Shown here one piece after another: positions 23,656 through 34,790 of a DNA stretch of 64,000 nt; position 1 is the first letter of the stretch, and the number at the start of each line of letters is the position of its first letter. The DNA lies in NCBI GenBank assembly GCA_932521035.1, contig OW051494.1:7364001-7428000 (forward strand), read 5' to 3'. Under the pieces are notes generated by a model. That model was given only the letters and a program-made list of their open reading frames with translations. It did not search any database and had not been told where the DNA came from. A program made the translations under genes and the position numbers. This stretch comes from Oscheius dolichura. Its lineage: Eukaryota > Nematoda > Chromadorea > Rhabditida > Rhabditidae.

Positions 23656-23784
23656 GGATGGACCGTATGCTAGACGGCAGCGAGTAAGAAATGAGCCCGA
23701 CGGGGCGACCGTGTCTAATCTGACGCGACTGTCTAATCCATCGGCCGCCATTCTGCCTCTTGACCGCGGAAGAAGATCGTCGAG
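23656..23784. promoter_or_regulatory. Probable bidirectional promoter with a YY1-like site
   Basis: 129 bp between divergent starts. It contains GGCCGCCATTCTG near 23742, a good match to the YY1/Pho core GCCGCCAT, and no obvious TATA box. The same GCCGCCATT core recurs at 24414 and close to starts at 3.3 and 27.7 kb. Role inferred only from position. Confidence 0.35.
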
Positions 23785-24105
23785 ATGGCTAGTGCTCTGG
23801 TCAACGACAGCAGCCAGCAGCTGACTGTGGCCCAACTGCACGTGGAAGAGCGCTTGAAACACTACAAGAAGCTGATAGCCGAGAACAAAAATCCCGGCGA
23901 ATATTACCTGGAGGAGAGCGTCACGCTGAAGGACGGTGGCCAGCTGCAACACCTGCAGACGCCGCACGGCTCGGCCTACCACCTGGTCAAGGGCGAGCGC
24001 TGGATGTTCGTCGAGAAGACTCCCGCCACGAAGGCCCTCTACGTCTGCGAGCTGGACGAGCACGGCCTGAAGAAGCTTAGCCACAATACGACCTTCCTCA
24101 AGTAG
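23785..24105 (+). CDS. Orphan small protein, 106 aa
   Basis: Single exon, ATG preceded by GAG and a CG-rich leader, stop TAG at 24103, and a polyadenylation AATAAA at about 24129. The protein starts MASALVNDSSQQL. It contains a charged helix (HVEERLKHYKKLIAENKNP), then short beta-like segments (YYLEESVTLKDGG, SAYHLVKGERWMFVEK, ALYVCELDEHGLKKL). No signal peptide or transmembrane segment. Strong C-ending codon preference and compact UTRs argue for a genuine, probably highly expressed gene. I recognise no family. Confidence 0.65.
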   Translation: MASALVNDSSQQLTVAQLHVEERLKHYKKLIAENKNPGEYYLEESVTLKDGGQLQHLQTPHGSAYHLVKGERWMFVEKTPATKALYVCELDEHGLKKLSHNTTFLK

Positions 24106-24129
24106 TCCCCGCCATCTGATCTCTACCAA

Positions 24130-25118
24130 TAAAATGTGGCAATACTTTTTGTCTCTGTGACCGACTGTATCGGCCGTGATATTCTTTCGATGTATAGCGT
24201 TTCGAAGTCGTCTCGCCTGTAGGCGGCAGTGCCCGACCCAGACGAGCCGCCTCTTCGACTGGCCTTCGTCTCCCAGGTTCAGCACAACCGGGCGGTGTCT
24301 CATTCGGAGAAACGAATCAAATTCAAAGCATTTTCGATAGAAACATGCGGCCGATCTTTTACCGCGGACGATACAAAAGTGGCGAGATCGGGCGGCGGCC
24401 GAGTCACAATCATAGCCGCCATTCTCAGGGATAAGTCTTTCCCAGCGAGGGAGTAAACAATAAATGGGGTGGAAATCTGCCGCAGAAGATGGCTGGGATA
24501 CCGTAAAATGGATTTTGATTGTGCACACCCGTAGCCCAATGTTGAATTGAGCCGGCTCGCCGCCCACTTTCGGGGGAGGACGGCCTCGGCGCGCCTCCTT
24601 CCAAGAAGGAGACAGCCATCTGTGGTGCACGTCTCAGATTCAATATATCTCTCAATCCAACTCTTTTCTCATTTCAGCGAAGCACTTTGTTGTCTACCGA
24701 ACCATCTTATGATTGAGACACTTGGAATGGCCCAATAGGCTGGAGGATGCTGAATGATCCGGATGAAGTCTTCAATTAGGGGAAATGTGACCCTATAGCC
24801 CATAAGGAGCGGGTAACAAAGCCAACTACCGTATTCTGGAATCTTTTATTTGATTTTCTACTGTAAGAACTCGAAATGCACCGAGGGAGAGGAGCTCCTC
24901 TCACGCCTGCTAAACATATCGCACACAAGAACTAGACGGTTTGCGCTCAGAAAATACAAGGAAAAACTTCTAAGAATCTGCAACTTTATTCATAGATCCT
25001 ATGGCAATTCTTTGTTTTGTGTTTATAAGAGCCGAAGACGACGAATAGAGCCGAGGAGGAGCCTCGGTGGCATACGGCTCTAGTCATGTTTCTCCTTCTC
25101 TGAAATGTATTCATTGTC
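24130..25118. other. Intergenic, no supported gene
   Basis: Short unrelated ORFs only. No tRNA or convincing repeat; one TACCGTAAAA string near 24500 resembles the TIR start of the MITE at 36.2 kb but has no partner arm. Confidence 0.4.
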
Positions 25119-27688
25119 TCAAGAGAGCGACAATGACAGACCTTGTATAATATAGGAGGGCTGTAAATGGACCGGCTCGAAGGGGGCCGGCCGATCGGGA
25201 CGGGGACTGTAGCCGCGGACGGCCTCCAGCAACAAGGCGCCTATCCACCTTCCGAGATCCAGGGCGAAGACGGTCAAGAGGACAAGGAGAGGCAGGATGG
25301 GGAGGACGCTCTCCACCAGCAGGCCAACCGGACCCCAGCCACTCTCATCTGTGTTCTGGTCAAAGGTGAAGTTGAGACGAAGCTGGAAGAGGAGCAGAGT
25401 CAGCAGGACCAGCGGCACGACGACCCGCAACAGGAAGCGGAACACCTTCGACTGGGGAATGTAGCGGCTGTGGACGGTTTCTAAACGAGTAGACCATGGT
25501 TTCTCTTGAAGGACTCACTGGTAACGGGGTAGAAGAAGCATAGGTCCACGTAGAATTCCCCACTGCCGTAGAGATGAACCGTGACGAGGTAGAAGAGGAG
25601 CAGGAGGATACCGCCGAAGCAGTGACCCACGACGCCGTGCCACCGGCCGGCCACAGTCGGATACTTGAGAGTCACACCAGCCACGTAGAGGACAGCTCCG
25701 CCCATTAGACAGGCGAACAGGATATTGACGACTGGGCGCGGATGCGCTAAATTGTCATGGTGGCGTTTCAGTTCACACAGAGTAAAGAATGGACCTAAAT
25801 AGGGGAGACTACATAGAGAGCCGAGGACAGACCCAAAATGGGCATGAGATGCAGGCAGAAGAGCATCAGGGCAAAGATACTGTAGGAGGCCGCCAGGTCG
25901 TAGGTGCTATAAAATTCGGGGACTATGCTCTGCCAGAACTCGTCTGAAACGAAAATCAATGGGTTGGGAGACAGGGAGAGGCACCTCTCTTGTGGAGGAG
26001 GACATCGGCCACGGAGGGGTGACTCGTCACCGGAATCCCGTACCGGTTACCGTCCGTGTCCAGCCGGGCCGTCATGGCAACATTAGCAGCCAGGAAGAGA
26101 ATGGACAGAAGTAGATGGGCCAGGGTCATCTGGGCGGCCATCTAAACCGGGCTCTTTAGATGGACAATTCAATAAAGACAGACCGAATAGGCATCGCGTC
26201 GTTTCTTGCGGAAGCTGGCCATTGACACGACGAAGAATTTGAGGTTAACTGGACTGATGAGGGCGTTGTATAGGGCGTAGACGACCTCGACCGAGCAGAA
26301 ATGCTGCACCTGGGAGAGACGGATCAGGCGATTGAGTCCGGTCATCAACGAGCCCGTAACCAGTAAGATACCGCAGTGGAAGAGGACCAGGCAGACGGTG
26401 AACATTCCCAGGCAGGCGTATATGATGTAGAAGGTCGGATTGCCAAGACCGGCCACAGCTACACAGCCGACCACCATCAGAGTCATCGCGACGTTGGCCT
26501 GGAACAGTAGCCGTCGGCGGAAGAGGCGAGGAAACCCACGTAGGTGCCCAGGGGGAGATCGGCCGGCAGATGGTCACTCTTCAGATACAGCGAGGCCGCC
26601 GGCTTGTTTCGAAACATCTCGATGTCGGTCCTGTCCCTGCAGCCGGGAGTAGCCATGGCCCGGTGCTCGTCGTCGATGGTGCCCACTATCCATTTGCGAC
26701 ACTCGTGATCGTCTCTATTGTTACAGATCAGTGTGGTTCTCAACGAGCTACAACAAAACGGCCGGTCACAGTTCAGACGACAGTCCGTGTCCCTCGCGTA
26801 ACACTGGATGAAATAGTCCAGATGAGGCTCCATCATGATATTGTGGCCGAGTTGTACGACGGCCTCTTTGACGAGTATGCCCTGGTGGACGACGTGCCAC
26901 GCGATCATGGCATAGCCCAGTGCGCGGAAGGCGCGGCCGAAGTGGTAGGTGACGGTGGACAGCCCCATCTGGGAGGACTGCCCCCAGTGGAGGAGGACAA
27001 AGGTCAGCGGCAGTTGGATAGCATAGGCCAGGACGAAGTAGGCCAGCAGGAAGTAGACTACAAAAGCCATCTGGATGAGGGGATGGACTGACCTCCTCCG
27101 AAGACTCGGCTGTACTCGTGTAGCAACTGGGCCTGCGAGGGGTCCAGGACGGCGCTCCACAGGCAGATATCCAGGAAGGGGGACCAGTCGATGCTCTGGT
27201 ACCATTTCTGACCGTCCTCGTTCTCGTCCTGTGGAAAGAGGCCCTCTTCCCGGGCAGTCTTCTCCTGACCGATGGCCTTCGCTGTATTCCCTTCAGTTCT
27301 GGTTGACTGCGGTGTCTTGGCGCTCTTCTAAAAATGGTTTCTTCCGGTGGAGGACGAGCATACCCCAGAGGAGACCAATGGTGTGGCCGTCTTACTTGTC
27401 GGCTGGGGGTTCGTGTCCGGGGCCGATTGCTGGCCTGATGTGGCCGTCTTCTGGATATAGACATGAAACAGGCAAACAAAAACAATCCACCTTTTCGGAA
27501 GCATGAGGAGAGACGCGTAAGTCTGGTTTGATATCCGCCGTGCTCGTCTTGACTCCAGAAACGGCAGATTGTTCACGGGAGATTGGGGTATTTTCGGTGG
27601 AGACTGCCGCACTTTGGGTAGTGGGTATCAGAACGGCAGATGACTGTTCCTTGTCGGCGGATGCTCTTCCTCCCGGATCGTCCGCCAT
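25119..27688 (-). CDS. Orphan multi-pass membrane protein with large N-terminal cytosolic region
   Basis: Family not recognised. The start MADDPGGRASADKEQ opens a Ser/Thr-rich N-terminus without signal peptide. After introns comes WYQSIDWSPFLDICLWS, then a long hydrophobic run (FVVYFLLAYFVLAYAIQ). Next is a Cys-rich extramembrane segment (DTDCRLNCDRPFCCSS, CNNRDDHECRKW) likely disulphide-bonded. A series of spans follows: VVGCVAVAGLG, YIIYACLGMFTVCLVLFHCG, LLLSILFLAANVAM, YSIFALMLFCLHLM, ILFACLMGGAVLYVAG, CFGGILLLLFYLVTVHLYG, LLRVVVPLVLLTLLLFQL and VLPILPLLVLLTVFAL. That is nine or ten spans in all. Introns are short; one near 27063-27097 would be about 35 nt. A transporter or receptor role is possible but unsupported. 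Confidence 0.55.
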
Positions 27689-27799
27689 CTGTCCGCCTTT
27701 TAGTGAGAATGAGCTGATTTTGGCTGTAGGGGGATTATCATGGGCGTTTAACTTGTCCACCAACGACACCGACGAGCGCAATACGGCATTCTATACTGA

Positions 27800-28260
27800 G
27801 TGACCACATCCACAAGAAATCTCCCCAGGGAGTCCCCTGAAGAGAAAAAAAAAGGCCAAAAGGAGGAGGGCGGAAGGGTTGGAGGCAGGCGAGAGGGAAA
27901 GAAGAAACGGCTTTCACTCGAAGAAGTATCCTCTTTCGGTTAGTTTATCAATTCCGTTTCATAAGGAAGCTATTTTAGAGAAGAGTGGTAAGCAACGTCT
28001 TTGAACGCAACGACAACTTTTGGATGTCAATGGCTGCAAGTGTCAAGAGAAGGACAAGATCTTTATTGAATATTTCGCTGATTGTTTTACTCAGGACTAG
28101 GTGAAACTGTATACAAAAAGTTGAGCCGCCCAGACATCGAAACTTTTCAAAACAAAGCCAAAATTATTATCTACACCTTTATTAGTATAAAAATTGTTAA
28201 CATAAAATTCAATCAAATTACAATGTATAAAATCAAATCATAGCTTATAAAAACGTAAAA
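27800..28260. other. Intergenic with chitin synthase 3' UTR
   Basis: Divides the GC-rich orphan from the AT-rich chitin synthase gene. A purine-rich tract at 27844-27905 and AT-rich sequence near the chitin synthase stop; no gene seen. Confidence 0.4.
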
Positions 28261-31200
28261 CTACATTGTACCATTTTGCTTTAATTTTGCAGCTAACCGG
28301 GCTCGTTGCAACTTGAAAAGAACATGTTCATCTCCTCCTTCTTCAGCTCCATGGCGTGTGTAACCGTCCGCTGCATGGCCTCCTCCTCCTTCTCGATTGA
28401 CATCGAGCATTAGACGAGCTAAAATGAAGGCGAGATAAGAGGAGTAAAAATATCCTACCAGCAGAAAGTATTCGTTCATCGTCGCTGTGTTTTTTCGTTT
28501 GTGAAGTTAGAATTTCGTGCAACTGATCTACTTCTTGAAAAGCTCCGATGAGAGTATTTACTCTATGAATAATCATTCCTAAACGAAGATATGAAAAAGT
28601 AATAAATTAAACCAACCTATTGTTTGTACAATAAGAATACCCATTAAGAAAACAATGATTGCCATCCCCAACGGATCTATTTTGAGAGGATCATCTGTTT
28701 CTTCATATTTGCCTTTTTCCTCATTCATTTTAGTCCACTTAAATCCATCTAAATGACGAAATTTCATGAATATTGTACTACAGACCATAAGGAGTCCAAT
28801 GAATGCTAAGGACGTTCTTATGCCTTTGGATAAGATAAATAGCCAAAGCCAGAAGCGCATTTAGAAGCAGAAGTACAAAGGCGATTTGATTGCGAAGGGA
28901 AGCAAGTCCAGTCGCTACGGCCCGCTGCTCTTCTGGGCTAGATTTTATAGGCTTAACAAGAAATAGCAAGAGTGTAATAATTAAAATACCTTCAAATACT
29001 TTTCAATAAGTTGTGTCCAAAAGTCGTGCTCAGCTACCTTTAAGCGGCCTCTCTCACACACCTTCAAATAGTCGTAGTCCATCCAAGCCATAGGTGTCTG
29101 CACTTTTTCATGTACAACAACCTGAACACTGCTATAATATCAAACGAATAGTACCTGTTTCAAATTAATTTCCTCTTCCATCGGCTTAGGCTGCTCTTTC
29201 TTCAGCTCCTCTTCAGGATTCGCCATAGTAGCTAACCGTGTTTCCAATTCCTGCATTCGTTTTTGCATCTCATCCATTTCCGGATCTTTCCCACCACAAC
29301 GTCTAGGAATAATGCGTCCAATAGTACTCAATCCTTGTTTTAGCCATTTTTGGAGACCGCGAGGTTTGTTCACTTGTCCAGTTGCTTTTGCTACAGCTTC
29401 TCGAGTCCCCCAGTTGATTACATTCAAATTGATCAGTGAATATAAAGAAAGGAACACATAGGTTGATGGGATCATGAGGAAGAACACTGTTCCATAAATG
29501 ATGTTGCTAAATTCGCAAGGATGAAGGCATGCAGCTCCAAAGAAAATAGAGACCATCGCTACAATAAACATAGAAGTAGGTGAAACCACAGCTGAAAAAA
29601 AATGAATTTATAATTAGCAATATAATAGCTTACTTTCTAGAACAATTTGGCTAGTTGTAGCCACCAGAACTGCCAACATGACAAAAGCATAAATTATTGA
29701 CATTATCTTGGCAAACCACAGTTGAACGTTGGATTCTGTTGTAAAACACAGAAATATGAAAGTGGCAATTGGTATGCCATTATACAAAAACATGGTGGCA
29801 CTATCTACACCAAAAGCTGCAACCTGAACTGAGTGATCAAAAATGCTTTTTTTGAAAACAAACCTGTGCGTAAACAACCATACTAAATATAATAGCAGGT
29901 CCCAGCATGGAGAATGCAATGACTATGAATTGATAGGCTATGTAGGAATAAGATATAGACTCGTTATTTTCAGCAGCGCGTTTGTAGTCCATGAGCAGGT
30001 CAACAGTATTTGCAATGGAAGAAGGTGTCCATCTTCTTCTTTGATTGAAAAATTCTTCGAACCCTTCGGGTGCGTATGTTTCGGCATCGGAAGCGGCTGC
30101 ATACTCAATTCTATATCCTTGTTTAAGCATTAAGGTTGACAGCCATCGGTCTTCACCTTGATCATATTGGACAAAATGTCGAGGTTCCATAGCTGTTTTT
30201 GTGTATCTACAATACAGTATAGCCTACGTTTACCGCTGACTTACTTATGCATAATATTATCATCCATTAAAGCAGATGCACGGAAAAGAGAAAAACATCC
30301 AGGCGCACATAATACACAACCAAACACATGCTCTGCTGCTTTTTGAAACCAATGAGCAATAGCATATTCGAACTTCTGGTACCACACCATAACTCCTGCA
30401 ACCATTGATATGACATGAAACCTCACTAACCTGATCCAATCGGATGAATACGTCCACAGGCACACCCAATATCGTTTTTCTGTTGCATAAGAGACAGCAG
30501 TCGTACGACTGCTTCCGGCTCAAATTTGCTGTCACCATCAATTGCAAGTATAAACGTTTTCTCGGCCATTTGTTGACGATCCTCTAAAGATAATGGCGAA
30601 TCCATAATACGATGTCCTAGTAGATAGTACATGTACATAACCTGAAAGTTAACGCATGTATAGAATGCTAATAGCTTACTTGACTCCACCGTTTTTTGTG
30701 CCTAATCTGGGTTTTATCTTTTAAATGAACAAAAAGTAATGTTCCAGCTGGAAGTTTAACCACAACGCGGCCACCATATGGTGTATTTACAAGCACTCGA
30801 CTTGCCAAACGACCGTGTTCATCCAATTTTTCACTGCAAATATTTGTTTATTTAACTTTTAAAGGAACAGTGGCACAGCTTCAAAAATTAGACGCGCGCG
30901 CGCATGTGGTTACGGTAGCGTGCCATTTTTAAAATTTTCAACTTTTGTTTTCCGCAAGAGTTTTTCAATATTTCTTTTTGCTAAAATGATCAGCATATTC
31001 CAATTAGAGAAAGCAATAAAAATCACAAAAATCGTATGTCACAATATGGAGAAATACAACTCGAAAGCATTTTTTTGGCCGATGAAAAGCAAACGCGCCC
31101 CGAGCATCTGCGCTGAGCGCAGACCGCGAAAAGCTGTGCCACCGTTCCTTTAAATACGTACCCAGTAAGTTCATTGAGTGTATTGAAAAACAATTCAAAA

Positions 31201-33189
31201 AATTCATTGGGTACTTTTATGCCCTCTCCATTCATTGTCCATGCGTCGTCAAAGAAAATATGCGCTTCCAATAGAAACTGAAGCTGGCCAGGCTTCTTAT
31301 TATTTTTCCTTCGAATTTGTTCTTCGTCCAATCTGCAATACGCAATCAGGTAAGGAAAAATAATATTTACTTTAAAATGGACTTCATCATTTGGGTCATT
31401 TCTGTAGTAGTTTCATGCCACATTGTTGCGCAAATGTAGACCGTCATGGCAACATCGACATCATCGTTGCGAACAGTTTGTTCATCACTGGCTGCGGCAT
31501 CATCAGTGCTCGTCTCCACAACAGGAACCTTCTTACTTATTGCATGATGGTATACTACAAGAGATTGCTCAATACAATAACCCACTGTAGACGGAGCCAA
31601 AGCATCAATTCTAAAAGAATATATTTGCAGAGGAATTAGATAAGGCGCATACATTTCAACAGTTTTGTCGTGTTCTTCTTGTAAGACATAGCGGAATGCT
31701 CGATAGCTACCAACAACGAGCCAAACATAAAAAAGAATCCAATCTTGGAATGGCTGGGCGTTGTTACCCCAAACATCACATTTCCACGTCAGTCCAAGGC
31801 CATTAAATAACTGAAAAAAAGGTCTTGAAACTGTTAATAATACCTGCGCCAGTCCACAAATTTTATTATCACAGATATAGCGGAATAACCCTGCTAATAT
31901 GAGAGGTGATATGGTAGTTGGATGAAGTAATAGAATCAATCGCATATTCAAAGCGGCGAGGAAACGTGCACAACCTCGTAAAGTAGCATGAATCACAACT
32001 ATACCAAGAGAAAACAACAATATCTTTCTAAAATGCATATTAGAATTTCAACACGACAACAATACATACGTTTGTGCGTATTGAAAGCTGTATGATGATA
32101 TTACTTCCCAATATGTTCCTCCATTCACACCAGCGGAGGAGAAAATTACAGCGGCAATAATAACAACAATCCTTGCAAGGCTCTGAGAAATTCTTGTAGC
32201 AGGATTCAGTTTATCCATTCCATATTTCACTTCAAAAAGAGTATGAAATGCTGTTTTCTCATGGTGTGGATGGGTCCATGATTCCCAAAAACCAATTGAA
32301 GCCAGCACAAGCCCAATAGGTAAAGCAATTTTAGCCTAAATCATTCTATTACACATCACGTGAAAGAGTGCCTTAAAAGGAACATCCATTATAGACCACA
32401 GATATGTGGAACTAAGAACAAGAAGCATTCCCAAAAAGTGTGGGAATGTGAACATCATACGCACTAAATACAGAAATGAGATATTAACATGGCTGTCATA
32501 CTAATGCGTGTGGAAAAAGACGATGCATTCCTTGAGGCATTTGCCATCGCGGCAAGAAACCTTTGGACGACAGCAATAATAGGTAGGCAGAATAGAAGAT
32601 AGAGACCACGCTGCACATCTAACTGGGGTAATACTTGAAACATCAATATGGATAGTCCGATGGTACGACATGTTTCAAGTATGACAATCTGATAAAAAAA
32701 TAACATTAAAACCAATGAAACTGGTTACTTGGCCATAGACATCGCCAGCTTTTGTGCCTCCCTTTAGTCGAAGCATGGCTTGAAGAATAGAGCAAATATC
32801 TGGCACGCACTGCACAAGAGACAACGCTATATACACAGCGGCACGAACCTTCTCAGCATCACCTAAACGTATGTATAAGTTTCTTCGAGCTGCTATTAAC
32901 CGATAGGTAGAGAGCATGTCTGTTGAAAACTATCAAGGCGGCTCGACTTATCCCGCAGATTTGTACTAAGAAGAAGTATCGAAGCTTTAGTGAAGACGAC
33001 TCCAAATGATAGGAAAATACTTCCACAGATAAATAAAAGCAGCTGGAAAAGAAATCATGACATTTTCAAACAATGAAATACCTTTAGCAATTGTATAGAG
33101 GTCACAATCCAAGAAGACACTGACGGCTCTTCTTGTGAAGCCCGTTTATGGGATCGAAATACATTCCACGGCTCTTCTTCCCAAATCAT
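28261..33189 (-). CDS. chs: Chitin synthase (metazoan, family 2 glycosyltransferase)
   Basis: Membrane enzyme polymerising UDP-GlcNAc into chitin; in nematodes this builds eggshell and pharyngeal lining. Signatures: DGDSKFEPEAVVRLL (donor-binding region), CGRIHPIGSG, YDQGEDRWLSTLML (catalytic EDR) and FNQRRRWTPSS (QRRRW, processivity). The N-terminal half has several span groups and a W-x-V-F element (EEEPWNVFRSHKR), as in animal enzymes. After the catalytic core come a span cluster, a coiled coil (MDEMQKRMQELETRL), FWTQLIEKYLKPI, two further spans and a cytosolic tail ending KLKQNGTM. I start at MIWEEEPWNVF; a TTG-led frame further upstream may be 5' UTR. About 17-20 exons with introns mostly 40-60 nt, except one enlarged by a MITE. 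All catalytic motifs are intact. Confidence 0.92.
30858..31154. mobile_element. Non-autonomous inverted-repeat element (MITE) in a chitin synthase intron
   Basis: A 297-bp block bounded by 24-bp terminal inverted repeats (GGAACAGTGGCACAGCTT on the left, its complement with one mismatch on the right) and the palindrome TTTAAA at each outer edge, which may be target-site duplication or TIR. The interior has no ORF, a GCGCGCGC run and a GCGCTGAGCGC palindrome. It accounts for the unusual length of this chitin synthase intron and does not disrupt coding. Confidence 0.75.
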
Positions 33190-33793
33190 TAACAGCTGAA
33201 AATTGCGAATTTGCCACTGAAATTTTAGCTAGTGAAGAACCGTGGAATGTGCATAATGTAATAATATCCATAAAGATCCCAATAATATAAACAATTATTT
33301 TCTAGCCTGTAATACAAGTATATCGCATGTTACACTTTACCACCACCAAGTTTTCCGCCGTTTTTCACATTATTAATTTGTAACAAGAACAATGTCTTCA
33401 GACTAGGAAAAAGAACAGCAAATTTTTAAGTACAAGTGTTTTTTGGGAAGTGAGCGAAGGAGAAAGGGGAAGAAAACAATGGAAATGGAACGGGCACGCA
33501 CCATGCGCGGCAAATAGTAACCTCTTGAAATGCCAAAGAGATTCACAATTTGGAAGACATCAAATGTTTCCCAGTTTATCGACAATGAAAACTGAAACTG
33601 TAGAATAAAACGAGAAAGAGCACATCATTTATTGCCCTGAATATTTACGTTAGATATCATGGATTCTCCAGAACGTAGTGATTCTTCTGCGGATCCTTGG
33701 CTCCCGGGGGGCAGCGACAAGGGCCGCTAGCACAGAACGGATGAGCAAATCCACAAAGTTCGGCTTTCCAATGGCAGCGAGGATAATATCTAA
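33190..33793. other. 5' flank of chitin synthase
   Basis: AT-rich. A minus-strand open segment at about 33403-33585 lacks an ATG and could be leader sequence. No independent gene supported. Confidence 0.4.
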
Positions 33794-34750
33794 CAAGGGA
33801 ACCTTTTCACCTTAGGTTGGACTCGTGAGACGAGACCTAGTGCATTCGAAAGAGCGTCAAAAACTATCCCAGGCACCGGGTTCTGTTTTCCCAAAATGAC
33901 TCGCGTTACGGTGTAGCACGCCAATTGAGTTTTACATGTTAAATTTGTCAAAACTGGTTTTCGCCGTTGTATCCTTGAAATTGCAGTAGATTAAATGTGA
34001 AGCAGTGGCCGAGTGGATAGTATACTCGCTTACATGATTTTTGCGTTTTTTCTGGCCGAGTTCGAGTCCCTGTTGGAGCAATCGTCTTTTGCTTCTATAT
34101 TTTCATGAGAAAAACGATTTTTGATGGATAATAGTTGTCAACTGATACCCAGGGTGAGTTTGCAGTCCTATCCAAGCATCACGAAATGGCTAGCATTTCA
34201 TCTCGGGCATAACGTATTCCTTCATCAATATGGGTCGTTTTGGATTCAAAAAAAGAGGAACAGAAATGCAAGTTAAACAATGAAGACAAGTCATGCTTAT
34301 TATCTTCATTAGGCAGGCTAATGGGTAGGAACGACAATAGCGAGTCAGAGACACAGTTCCCATGTGCGTAAAAGATGATTTCTCCCATCGTTATGATATG
34401 TGCGCTTTCTTTTTCGCTTGGCACCCGTCTAACGTGGCCCTTTGCCAAGACTGTTCCAAACTAAAAATCACACCAAAGCCAATAGGCTCTAGGCCATTTG
34501 TGGCGCTTGAAATGGAGTGCCAAAGCAATTAAACACACCCTGTTGAGAACTGTTATCCATCAAAAATCGTTTTTCTCGTGAAAATATAGAAGCAAAAGAC
34601 GATTGCTTCTACAGGGACTCGAACTCGGCCAGAAAAAACGCGAGTCATTTTGGGAAAACAGAACCCGGTCCCTGGGATAGTTTTTGACGCTCTTTCGAAT
34701 GCACTAGGTCTCGTCTCACGAGTTCAACCTAAGGTGAAAAGGTTCCCTTG
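33794..34750. mobile_element. Fold-back element with long imperfect inverted arms
   Basis: Arms at 33794-34156 and 34536-34750 are inverted copies of each other, starting CAAGGGAACCTTTTCACC on the left and ending GGTGAAAAGGTTCCCTTG on the right. They share over 200 bp at roughly 90 percent identity by eye, separated by about 380 bp of unrelated spacer with no transposase-like ORF. The right arm lacks about 140 bp present in the left. The left arm contains the tRNA-like block listed separately. Best read as a fold-back or MITE-like transposon, or two inserted SINE-like copies in opposite orientation. Confidence 0.75.
34002..34080 (+). repeat. tRNA-like segment with pol III A and B boxes
   Basis: TGGCCGAGTGG at 34006-34016 fits the tRNA A box and GTTCGAGTCC at about 34060-34069 fits the B box, about 45 bp apart. 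The D-arm stem GAGT..ACTC is plausible, but the T-stem does not pair (CCGAG against CCCTG) and no acceptor stem closes, so it is not a functional tRNA. The pattern suggests a tRNA(Ser/Leu)-derived SINE head. The right arm keeps only the B-box part. Confidence 0.6.
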
Positions 34751-34790
34751 TAAAAGAAAGGGAAGATGAATTTGTAAAGGAGCGAACAAC

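Noticed and set aside
23188..24630. 480-codon minus-strand open frame as one large protein
   Set aside because: Its upstream two thirds are antisense to the 106-aa plus gene and flanking GC-rich DNA; only the last 155 codons behave as coding.
27063..27084. 22-nt intron GTCAGT..CCAG in the orphan membrane protein gene
   Set aside because: Splicing it does not join the natural frames; a 35-nt intron starting at GTCTTC keeps phase better, though neither is proven.
34002..34080. Functional tRNA gene
   Set aside because: A and B boxes fit, but T-stem and acceptor stem do not pair, so only a tRNA-derived repeat is supported.
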